From positions 1-60,942 of the forward strand of contig QAKR01000016.1 in NCBI GenBank assembly GCA_003343705.1: a stretch of DNA of 60,942 nucleotides. The letters are read 5' to 3'. Shown piece after piece: positions 51,525 through 58,824 of this stretch. The stretch's first letter is position 1. Every line of letters begins with the position of its first letter. Both the position numbers and the translations under genes were made by a program. This DNA is from Clostridiales bacterium. Its GTDB lineage: Bacteria > Bacillota > Clostridia > Oscillospirales > UBA644. Below the pieces are notes generated by a model. The model was not told the origin of the DNA. It searched no databases and was given only the letters and a program-made list of their open reading frames with translations.

Positions 51525-52293
51525 TATTTTAAAAAATAAAACATTATATCTTTTAGATATGGACGGAACTCTCTATCACGGCGAAAAGGTAATAGACGGT
51601 GCTCGTGAGTTCATAAAAAAACTTGCAGACAGCGGTAAAGATTTTGTTTACATGACAAATAACTCCTCAAAAAGTGCTGAGGAGTATTTAAAAAAACTAC
51701 ATAGACTGGGGTTTTTAGCTGATGAGAAAAATATGTTCACATCAGGCCAGGCTGCGGCGGTTTACATAAAACAAAACATGCCAATGGCTCGTGTTTATGT
51801 CATGGGAACAAAAGCTTTAAGAAACGAGCTGGAAAAAAACGGTATAAATGTAACTGAAAACAGTGCTGATTGCGTTTTATGTGGTTATGATACTGAACTT
51901 ACTTATGAAAAAATTACAAAAGCCTGTGGCTTTTTGTGTGAAGGGGCTGAATTTTTAGCCACTAATCCGGACATTGTATGCCCCGCCGAAGACGGGCGCT
52001 ATCTTCCGGATTGCCGTACCATGTGTCAAATGCTTACTGCCGCAACTAAAAAAGAACCTTTTTATATCGGTAAACCTCGTGCGGAAATGGCTCTTTGCGC
52101 TGTTTCAAACCATAATAAAAATCCAAAAGATGCCGTTATTATCGGTGACCGTATATATACCGATATAAAATGCGGTGTAAATGCAAACATAACTACGATT
52201 ATGGTTCTTTCCGGAGAAAGTACCTGTGATGATATTGAAAAATATAATATACATCCGGATTTAACTATAGACAGTATTAAAAACTTAATATAA
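51514..52293 (+). CDS. HAD-IIA family phosphatase (NagD-like)
   Basis: This 259-residue enzyme belongs to the haloacid-dehalogenase superfamily. Motif I is LYLLDMDGTLYHG, with the nucleophile D and the acid/base D two residues on. Motif II is VYMTNNSSKSAEEY, motif III is in IGKPRAEMA and motif IV is VIIGDRIYTDIKCGVNA. A type IIA cap domain lies between motifs II and III. NagD-like phosphatases clean up sugar phosphates or damaged metabolites; the substrate here is unknown. The start overlaps the radical SAM gene by 11 bp. A terminator follows at 52330-52365. Confidence 0.93.
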   Translation: MSIDILKNKTLYLLDMDGTLYHGEKVIDGAREFIKKLADSGKDFVYMTNNSSKSAEEYLKKLHRLGFLADEKNMFTSGQAAAVYIKQNMPMARVYVMGTKALRNELEKNGINVTENSADCVLCGYDTELTYEKITKACGFLCEGAEFLATNPDIVCPAEDGRYLPDCRTMCQMLTAATKKEPFYIGKPRAEMALCAVSNHNKNPKDAVIIGDRIYTDIKCGVNANITTIMVLSGESTCDDIEKYNIHPDLTIDSIKNLI

Positions 52294-52329
52294 AAGGGTG
52301 ATTTTTTCGTCTTGATAATTATATTTTTT

Positions 52330-52365
52330 CTCTTATGATATTTTTATATATTATAAGAGTTTTTT
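52330..52365 (+). terminator. Terminator after the HAD gene
   Basis: An 11-bp stem (52330-52340 with 52349-52359, one G-T pair) is followed by TTTTTT at 52360-52365. Confidence 0.82.
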
Positions 52366-52446
52366 AATACAATGGATTTTTGTAGGGTGTGTTGTGACTA
52401 ATCTACTTCAAATAAAATTTACATTATATTAAAACAATTGATTCTA

Positions 52447-52475
52447 TTGACATTTTATTCCATATATATTATAAT
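52447..52475 (+). promoter_or_regulatory. Promoter of the dockerin protease gene
   Basis: TTGACA (52447-52452) and TATAAT (52470-52475) with a 17-bp spacer are a perfect consensus. The leader is only about a dozen bases and starts with AAAGGAGG. Confidence 0.9.
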
Positions 52476-52494
52476 AGCTAAAGGAGGTGTCTAT

Positions 52495-55488
52495 ATGAAA
52501 AAAATTGTTTCATTATTCCTCGTTATTTTGCTTATAACAGGCATTTGTGCCGGGTTTTATGCTGAACCCCAAAATCCCTTTGAACAAGAAGATAAAAAAT
52601 GGTTGTACGATGCAAAAGCCTCTTTAAACAGTAACGGAATGACACCTTTCTCATTGGAAGAATCGTTTGATTCACAATTTATAATAACATTTTCTGAAAA
52701 TGCGTCTCTGAGCCTCATTAAAGAGCGTCTTTCAGGGTATGAGTATGAACTTTTAGCGCGAAGTGACTGTCGTGTTTTCGGGATTAAGCTTGAAGACGTT
52801 AATTTGTTTCGGTTTATAAATAACGATATTTTAATTTCATGCGAAGAAGATAAAACTGTCTGTCTTGATTACATACCAAACGACGAGTATATTACAGATC
52901 AATGGGCATTGGATTCCCTAAACCTTTATAGTGCTTGGGATGCAACAGTAGGTGAAAATGAAGTGACTGTTGCTGTATTAGACACGGGCATTTTGCGTAA
53001 TCATAAGGATTTTGAAGGTGTTAAAATTTCAGATGGGTATGACTTTGTAAGTAAGACTGCTTATGTTTCAACTGATGAATTCGGCCATGGCACTGCCGTA
53101 TGCGGCGTTATCGCCGCTGCACAGAATAATTCAAAATTCATAAGCGGTGCAGCGCCCGGGATTACGATTGTTCCATATAAATTATCTAAATATGGATATT
53201 TAGAAGATAGTGTAATTGTAAAGGCAATATACATGGCAGCTGATGCAGGTTGCCGTATTTTTAATATGAGCTTTGGCGGATCATACGACGACCTTGCTAC
53301 AAGAAGGGCAGTTGAATATGCATACTCAAAAGGATGTGTTTTAGTCGCTTCTGCAGGTAATGACGGAAATTCGATTTTAAATTATCCGGCTTCATATGAG
53401 AATGTTATAAGTGTTGCAGCTTTAAAAAAAGACGGAACTCGTGCACGTTTTTCACAATATAACGAATTTGTGGATTTTATCGCACCAGGAGAAGATATTC
53501 TTACCCTTTCAAATATAAGTGATGAATCAACTGAAGTTATGAGCGGAACATCATTTTCATCCCCATATATAGCTGCTTTATGTGCATTGGTAATGACATT
53601 TAATCCGAGTATTACACCTGAAGAAATGTATTCTGTTTTAAAAGTTAGCTCATCCGATTTAGGAGAAATTGGATATGACAGTTATTATGGGTGGGGGCAA
53701 CCCGATGCGGTAAAGGCCCTTGAAAACACCGAAAAAGTATATGTTTTCGGTGCTTCTGACAAGGGTGTTTATTATAACGATGTAACATTAAAATTTAACA
53801 AGGGAACAGGTTATCTAAACGGAACAAAAGTTTCATCAGGTGTTAAAATAACAATAAGTGGGAAATATAATTTTTCTCTTATTGATAATGAAGAACGTTG
53901 CGATATTTCTTTTACTATAGATAAAAGAGGTCTTTTATTTAAAGGTCTTGAAAGTTATGAAAACGATAGTGTTAATATAACATTTGATAATGGTGAGGGT
54001 TTTATCGATAGAATCCCTTATGTTTCAGGGGCTGAATATTCTGTTGGCGGGTATCACGTTTTCACGTATATAAATAAATACGGAGGAATCGTTTCTAGGG
54101 ATTTTTACATAAAACCTAAAACCGATATTTTAAAAAAAGATGAATTTACAACAATGATTTCTATGGATGATGAAATATGTGATCTTGCACTTTCATCTGA
54201 TGAGAACATTCTATATGCGCTCTCTTCAAAAGAAAATTGTGTTTATTCGTATGATACAGATACTCTTGAACAAATGGGAAAAATAATAGTTTCCGAAGGT
54301 TCTTGCGGTATGAGAATAATAGAGGATAAAATATATGTAATTTATAAAAACTCTGATTGTTTAACAGTTGTCGATTTGGTGACCGGTGATGTTGAAAATA
54401 TTCAGACAGGTCTTTTGGGAGCAAAAACATTTGCCGGAAATTATATTGTCTATGAAACTCAAAACAACACTTGCTTATATGACACCCAAAGCGGTAGAAT
54501 TAGTTATTATGCATATATTCCTGATATTTACTTTGCACAATTTGACGGAGAATATATCTATATAATAGCAAAAAAATCATATGCAAAAATTAATATTGTT
54601 ACCGGAAGAGTAATGTATGCAAAAAAAACATCGGAAGAAAACGCTGATACATCTGTTATTGTTAAAAATGGGTTCCTTTATGCCTTTGGTAATGTCTATA
54701 ATGCGCAGACTGGATTATATATTTCCACCCTTGCAGGCGATGTTGCAGGCCTTTTAGGTGATGGGATTTTAACCTCTACCGGCCTTTATAATATTAAATC
54801 GGGCAGCTATTCAACAACAAAAAAATACAATTTATCTGCTTATGTTTGCGACAGTGAAAATAATATTTATTATTATTCAAAAATAGATAGAGGACTATTG
54901 TGTGAACGTTCTTGTGAAGATATTTTTGTATCACCAAAAATAAATATAGAAGAGACCACCTACAAAAATCCTATAAATATAAGCTCGGAAGGTGTTCTAT
55001 ATATAGGAACTTCCCCCTTTAAAAGCGGTGAATTATTTGCTGAAAACGGAAAATTTACTGCGTGCGCATTAAAACCTTTCGGAGCATATTCAACAGTACA
55101 TTTTACAATGGACCTTGTTTCGGTGATAGTTAACGGGTATTTATTTGATGGTGAAATTATTTATAATATTCCGCTTAATACGCAGAGTTCAGATCTTGTA
55201 AAATCTCTTCAGACAACAGCAAAAGTATCTATAGATTCCCCTTTACACACAGGGTTGATTTTAACACTTACTAACGGAATGTATAATAAAAAGTTAATTC
55301 TTTCTTTTGATTTAGATGTAAACGGTGATGGTTTGGCAACGATTGCAGATGTCCGTGCGGCAATGCTTTCTGTTTTAGGTGCTGAAAAAATAACTGATGC
55401 ACAACAATATGCGGCTGACACAAATAAAGATGGATTTGTAACAATGTCAGACGTCCGTCGTATGTTGAAAAATGTTGTAGCTAAATAA
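52495..55488 (+). CDS. Secreted subtilisin-like serine protease with dockerin domain
   Basis: This 997-residue extracellular protein has a signal peptide (about 1-21, KKIVSLFLVILLITGICAG), a propeptide-like region, a peptidase S8 domain with triad D163 (VAVLDTGI), H198 (FGHGTAVCG) and S353 (MSGTSFSSP), a region with Tyr-rich repeats that suggest a beta-propeller (about 540-800), and a C-terminal type I dockerin at about 936-997: DVNGDGLATIADVRAAML and DTNKDGFVTMSDVRRML are its two calcium loops. ATG at 52495 is preceded by AAAGGAGG; the open frame runs further upstream without a ribosome site. Dockerins bind cohesins on scaffoldins; none is in the window. Confidence 0.9.
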   Translation: MKKIVSLFLVILLITGICAGFYAEPQNPFEQEDKKWLYDAKASLNSNGMTPFSLEESFDSQFIITFSENASLSLIKERLSGYEYELLARSDCRVFGIKLEDVNLFRFINNDILISCEEDKTVCLDYIPNDEYITDQWALDSLNLYSAWDATVGENEVTVAVLDTGILRNHKDFEGVKISDGYDFVSKTAYVSTDEFGHGTAVCGVIAAAQNNSKFISGAAPGITIVPYKLSKYGYLEDSVIVKAIYMAADAGCRIFNMSFGGSYDDLATRRAVEYAYSKGCVLVASAGNDGNSILNYPASYENVISVAALKKDGTRARFSQYNEFVDFIAPGEDILTLSNISDESTEVMSGTSFSSPYIAALCALVMTFNPSITPEEMYSVLKVSSSDLGEIGYDSYYGWGQPDAVKALENTEKVYVFGASDKGVYYNDVTLKFNKGTGYLNGTKVSSGVKITISGKYNFSLIDNEERCDISFTIDKRGLLFKGLESYENDSVNITFDNGEGFIDRIPYVSGAEYSVGGYHVFTYINKYGGIVSRDFYIKPKTDILKKDEFTTMISMDDEICDLALSSDENILYALSSKENCVYSYDTDTLEQMGKIIVSEGSCGMRIIEDKIYVIYKNSDCLTVVDLVTGDVENIQTGLLGAKTFAGNYIVYETQNNTCLYDTQSGRISYYAYIPDIYFAQFDGEYIYIIAKKSYAKINIVTGRVMYAKKTSEENADTSVIVKNGFLYAFGNVYNAQTGLYISTLAGDVAGLLGDGILTSTGLYNIKSGSYSTTKKYNLSAYVCDSENNIYYYSKIDRGLLCERSCEDIFVSPKINIEETTYKNPINISSEGVLYIGTSPFKSGELFAENGKFTACALKPFGAYSTVHFTMDLVSVIVNGYLFDGEIIYNIPLNTQSSDLVKSLQTTAKVSIDSPLHTGLILTLTNGMYNKKLILSFDLDVNGDGLATIADVRAAMLSVLGAEKITDAQQYAADTNKDGFVTMSDVRRMLKNVVAK

Positions 55489-55498
55489 TGCTTACTGA

Positions 55499-55711
55499 AA
55501 TACTGTTTGCGAACGGTATTATCTTTGGATGGCAATTTTACCATCCAAACACGCAAAAACCGAAGGTTTTTGCGGTAAGTTCGCATTGGTTGCCGTCTGA
55601 CCCCACTTCCACCTGGGACGCAAAAGCGGGGGTGTAAGGTTTTAGACGTATATATGGCTAAAACCTTACACTTGAACAACTAAAAACAACATGAAATGTT
55701 GCTGCTTTTTT
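55499..55711 (+). repeat. Hairpin array after the dockerin protease gene
   Basis: The 279-bp gap before the sirtuin gene holds a chain of five hairpins: 55499-55507/55512-55520; 55524-55532/55541-55549; 55552-55561/55565-55574 (10 bp, loop GAA); 55632-55645/55658-55671 (14 bp); and 55687-55692/55696-55701 followed by CTGCTTTTTT, which may be the actual terminator. A GC-rich stretch at 55580-55632 separates them. It is not coding in a believable way: the minus-strand reading frame crossing it is an overlap of the protease gene. It resembles extragenic repetitive elements. Confidence 0.55.
55659..55675. repeat. 17-bp direct repeat, left copy (flanks the sirtuin gene)
   Basis: TAAAACCTTACACTTGA occurs here and again at 56494-56510 in the same orientation, on either side of the sirtuin gene. 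Here it also forms most of the right arm of a 14-bp hairpin. Confidence 0.7.
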
Positions 55712-55767
55712 ATGATTTACGTTGTTCAGCATACATTAAAATAAAGTATAAATTATAGAGGTTAATA

Positions 55768-56487
55768 ATGACAGATTTTCAAAGCATAATTAATAATTCC
55801 AAACATATAGTTTTTTTTGGTGGTGCAGGTGTTTCAACTGAAAGCGGAATTCCTGACTTTCGCAGTGTAGACGGACTTTATAATCAAAAATACGAGTATC
55901 CGCCAGAACGGATTTTAAGTCGAACTTTTTTTTATCAAAAAACTGACGTGTTTTATAAATTTTGTCGTGAGAAAATATTTCTTACAGGAAAAAAACCTAA
56001 CGCTGCACATTTAAAATTGGCAGAACTGGAAAAAGCAGGTAAACTTTCTGCTGTAATAACCCAAAATATTGATGGACTTCACTCTTTAGCAGGAAGCAGA
56101 AACGTTTATGAACTTCACGGAACGGTTAATTCTTTCCACTGTACATACTGTGAAAAAAAATTTGATTTGGAATATGTCCTCGAATATCCGGAGGTCATTC
56201 CGGCTTGTTCCGAATGCGGATCACTTATAAAACCCGATGTTGTCTTGTATGAGGAAAGGCTTGACCCGGACGTTTTGCATGGGGCGGCAGATGAAATACG
56301 CCGTGCTGATACCTTAATTATAGGGGGGACATCTTTAGTCGTTAATCCTGCAGCAGGGTTGGTGAATTATTTTTCCGGTGATAATCTTGTTTTAATAAAT
56401 AGGCAAGAAACTATTGCAGATTCAACAGCAAGCTTGGTAATAAGAGAAAACATAGGTGCGGTAATGGAGAAAATACTGGTAAATTAA
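55768..56487 (+). CDS. cobB: NAD-dependent protein deacylase (Sir2/CobB family)
   Basis: Sirtuins remove acetyl or other acyl groups from lysines using NAD+. The 239-residue protein has FFGGAGVSTESGIPDFRS (NAD site), TQNIDGLHSLAGS with the key Asn/Asp, YELHGTVNSFHCTYC holding the catalytic histidine, and four zinc cysteines (CTYC and CSEC), with IIGGTSLVVNPAAGLV near the end. Length is normal. The start has GAGG 7 nt upstream. It stands alone between a hairpin array and cdaA, flanked by identical 17-bp direct repeats. It may regulate acetylated metabolic enzymes, a plausible link to acetyl phosphate metabolism. Confidence 0.95.
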   Translation: MTDFQSIINNSKHIVFFGGAGVSTESGIPDFRSVDGLYNQKYEYPPERILSRTFFYQKTDVFYKFCREKIFLTGKKPNAAHLKLAELEKAGKLSAVITQNIDGLHSLAGSRNVYELHGTVNSFHCTYCEKKFDLEYVLEYPEVIPACSECGSLIKPDVVLYEERLDPDVLHGAADEIRRADTLIIGGTSLVVNPAAGLVNYFSGDNLVLINRQETIADSTASLVIRENIGAVMEKILVN

Positions 56488-56493
56488 AAAAAA

Positions 56494-56510
56494 TAAAACC
56501 TTACACTTGA
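56494..56510. repeat. 17-bp direct repeat, right copy (flanks the sirtuin gene)
   Basis: This is a second copy of TAAAACCTTACACTTGA (left copy at 55659-55675), seven bases after the sirtuin stop codon and just before the cdaA promoter. No hairpin partner is visible at this copy. Confidence 0.7.
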
Positions 56511-56512
56511 TT

Positions 56513-56540
56513 TTGACACGATTTTCTGTTAATATATATA
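56513..56540 (+). promoter_or_regulatory. Promoter of the cdaA-cdaR operon
   Basis: TTGACA (56513-56518) with TATATA at 56535-56540 (16 bp) is the best reading; the -10 region is an AT-alternating stretch, so its exact frame is uncertain. Confidence 0.6.
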
Positions 56541-56564
56541 TAAACATATATTAGAGGCTGTTAT

Positions 56565-57431
56565 ATGAACCAGTTTTTTACCGAAGTTATAACATTTTTT
56601 CAAAGTACATTTTCAAACCCAATATTATTGGTGTTTGATTTACTTGACATTGCTTTAATTGCTGTTTTAATATATTTTGTAATACGTTTCATTCGCGACA
56701 CACGTGCAGCACAACTTTTAAAAGGAATAATTTTACTTGTAGTTCTTCTACAGGTAACCAGATGGTTTAATTTAACAGCTTCGGCTTATATTTTAAGTCA
56801 GGTTCTTGAATTCGGGGTTTTGGCAATGCTTATAGTGTTTCAACCTGAGCTTCGTTCTGTTTTGGAACGTGTAGGCCGTAAAGGTTTGAACAGTATTTCT
56901 AAGTTGGGTGCAGATAATGAAACAGATGAAAAACTTAATGCTATAAATGAGCTTTGCGATGCTTGCGCAAATCTTTCTGCAACCAAAACAGGTGCGCTTA
57001 TTGTTATTGAAAAAGACACAAAACTCGGTGATATTGCAAAAACAGGTATTGAAATAGATGCTTCCATTTCAAAAGAGCTTGTTATGAATATTTTTTATCC
57101 TAAAGCCCCTCTCCATGACGGAGCGGTTATTGTCCGCAATTTCAGGGTTATTGCAGCAGGTTGTTTTTTACCTCTGTCAACCCGTAGTGTTGCCTCTGAG
57201 TTAGGAACCCGTCACCGTGCAGCTATCGGCGTTTCTGAAGTTTCAGACACTCTTGTTATTGTTGTTTCTGAAGAAACCGGTATTATATCTATTGCAACAG
57301 GCGGGACGTTAACACGCCGTATAACACCTGAAGCTTTGAAAAAACAGCTGGAAAATGCATTTATTTTGCAAAAAGGCGAAAAGAAAAAAGAATTCCTTTC
57401 AAATAGATGGAAGGAGAAAAAGAAGAAATGA
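56565..57431 (+). CDS. cdaA: Diadenylate cyclase CdaA
   Basis: CdaA makes c-di-AMP from two ATP at the membrane, controlling potassium and osmotic homeostasis and the cell wall. The 288-residue protein has three N-terminal helices (about 18-41, 47-65, 76-92) and a DAC domain with the catalytic motifs DGA (PKAPLHDGAVIV) and RHR (GTRHRAAIG). The next gene, a YbbR-domain protein, is its regulator CdaR; the usual third member glmM is not present here. The degrading enzyme GdpP lies at 45369 on the opposite strand. Confidence 0.96.
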   Translation: MNQFFTEVITFFQSTFSNPILLVFDLLDIALIAVLIYFVIRFIRDTRAAQLLKGIILLVVLLQVTRWFNLTASAYILSQVLEFGVLAMLIVFQPELRSVLERVGRKGLNSISKLGADNETDEKLNAINELCDACANLSATKTGALIVIEKDTKLGDIAKTGIEIDASISKELVMNIFYPKAPLHDGAVIVRNFRVIAAGCFLPLSTRSVASELGTRHRAAIGVSEVSDTLVIVVSEETGIISIATGGTLTRRITPEALKKQLENAFILQKGEKKKEFLSNRWKEKKKK

Positions 57432-58405
57432 TAAAATTTGTTAATCTGTGGAAGAGGCTAATTAATAACGATAGTTTTTTAAAGATTATATCTGTTTTAA
57501 TTGCAGTCTTTTTATGGTTTTGGATAATTAGTACGGCAAAGCCTACAAATAAAAAAGAATTTCAAAGTATTCCTGTTCAAATAAGTTATGAAGGCTCAAT
57601 GCCCGATAAACAAGGTCTTATGATGCTTTTGGCTGACCAAAATATATTTGTAAATCTTGTTATTTCCGGGCCCCGATCAAATTTGTTTACGTTTTCGGAA
57701 AATGATATAAAGGCTACTCTTAATTTTTCTGCAGTTGCTGCACCAGGAACGTATCAACTTCCTGTTTCAGTTACATTAACCGATGAACATCTTTCAGTTG
57801 AGTCGGTTTCACCTCAAATTATGAATATTTCATTTGCAAAAAAAGTTACACGAGATATTGCGATAACTTCTCATAATACCGAGCCTGCCCAGGGAATTTC
57901 ACTTATATCAAAAAATATAGATATTAATACAGTTACGGTAACCGGCCCTGAAGAAACAGTTAACTCGATAGAACAAGCTCGTATTTCATATGTTTGCGAA
58001 GGCGATATCCCTCAGCAATGTAAAATAGAGCTTTTGGATGGTTCAGGCACAAGTGTAGACCGAACATACTTAACTTTATCAAACGAAGCAGCTACGGTAA
58101 CTGATGCTGTTTTTAGTAAGCAAATTGCAATTAAAGCTAATGTAACGGATAAAACAGGGCTTCCTGTTGCAGGAAATATCTCTGTCGCAGTTGCCCCTAT
58201 GTCTGTTGCTGTTCGTGGCCCTTATGCTGCACTTACTGTCTTAAACGAAATTTCACTTGACACGCTTATGGTGGATATTAATTCGCTTGCTCAAGAAACT
58301 ACCTATGCAATTCCGTTACCTCCATTACCAAGCGGTCTTTCATATACGGAACAACCTACGGTTACAATAAAGGTTTCTCCTCCTGTAGTGGCGGCTGTGC
58401 CATGA
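57428..58405 (+). CDS. cdaR: YbbR-domain protein, CdaA regulator CdaR
   Basis: CdaR is an extracytoplasmic protein that binds CdaA and modulates its activity. The 325-residue chain has one N-terminal helix (about 18-37, FLKIISVLIAVFLWFWIIS) followed by YbbR repeats (about 45-130, 135-225, 230-320) containing the hallmark VSGPRSNLF-like and VTGPEETVNSI segments. ATG at 57428 overlaps the cdaA stop (ATGA); an in-frame ATG at 57407 lies within the end of cdaA and has no ribosome binding site. Its end overlaps the RseC-like gene by 4 bp. Confidence 0.9.
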   Translation: MIKFVNLWKRLINNDSFLKIISVLIAVFLWFWIISTAKPTNKKEFQSIPVQISYEGSMPDKQGLMMLLADQNIFVNLVISGPRSNLFTFSENDIKATLNFSAVAAPGTYQLPVSVTLTDEHLSVESVSPQIMNISFAKKVTRDIAITSHNTEPAQGISLISKNIDINTVTVTGPEETVNSIEQARISYVCEGDIPQQCKIELLDGSGTSVDRTYLTLSNEAATVTDAVFSKQIAIKANVTDKTGLPVAGNISVAVAPMSVAVRGPYAALTVLNEISLDTLMVDINSLAQETTYAIPLPPLPSGLSYTEQPTVTIKVSPPVVAAVP

Positions 58406-58815
58406 CAATTGCTGCAAGAGTAGAAAAAATAAAGGGCGGAGTGGCAAAAGTTAAAACAGAGCGGCCTGAGGGCTGTCAAAACTGTCCTTCAAATGCAATT
58501 TGTGCAACTAAAGAGATTTATCAATGGGTAGTAAATAATGTTGGGGCAAAAGAGGGCGACGCTGTTCTTGTTAAGTCAGGTGATGATAAACGTTCGCTTA
58601 TACTTGTCTCATATATATTTCTCTGCCCAATTGCTATTTTTTTTGTAAGCTATTTTTTATATACAATAAATATATTTTTAACGTTTTTTGCTGTTCCGGC
58701 GGCAGTAGCGTTTTTTATATCACTTAGTTTTTTAAATAAAAAGTATAAAAATTCATCCGAGATAATAAAAATAATATCGGAAGCAGAGATGCAAACACTA
58801 TGCGCTAAGGAGTAA
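58402..58815 (+). CDS. RseC/SoxR-reducing-system-like membrane protein
   Basis: This 137-residue protein has an N-terminal beta domain with the cysteines GCQNCPSNAICATKEI, a pattern of the RseC/MucC family, and two membrane helices (about 70-90 and 95-115). In other bacteria RseC takes part in reducing SoxR or linking to the Rnf electron-transfer complex. Its start overlaps cdaR and it is followed by a dehydratase activase, an enzyme that needs low-potential electrons from ferredoxin. The role in this context is unknown but electron transfer fits. Confidence 0.82.
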   Translation: MTIAARVEKIKGGVAKVKTERPEGCQNCPSNAICATKEIYQWVVNNVGAKEGDAVLVKSGDDKRSLILVSYIFLCPIAIFFVSYFLYTINIFLTFFAVPAAVAFFISLSFLNKKYKNSSEIIKIISEAEMQTLCAKE

Positions 58816-58824
58816 AATTGGGGA

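Noticed and set aside
55209..55679. Minus-strand open frame of 156 codons over the dockerin end and the hairpin array
   Set aside because: Two thirds overlap the dockerin coding region antisense and the rest runs through palindromes; no ribosome binding site or recognisable family.
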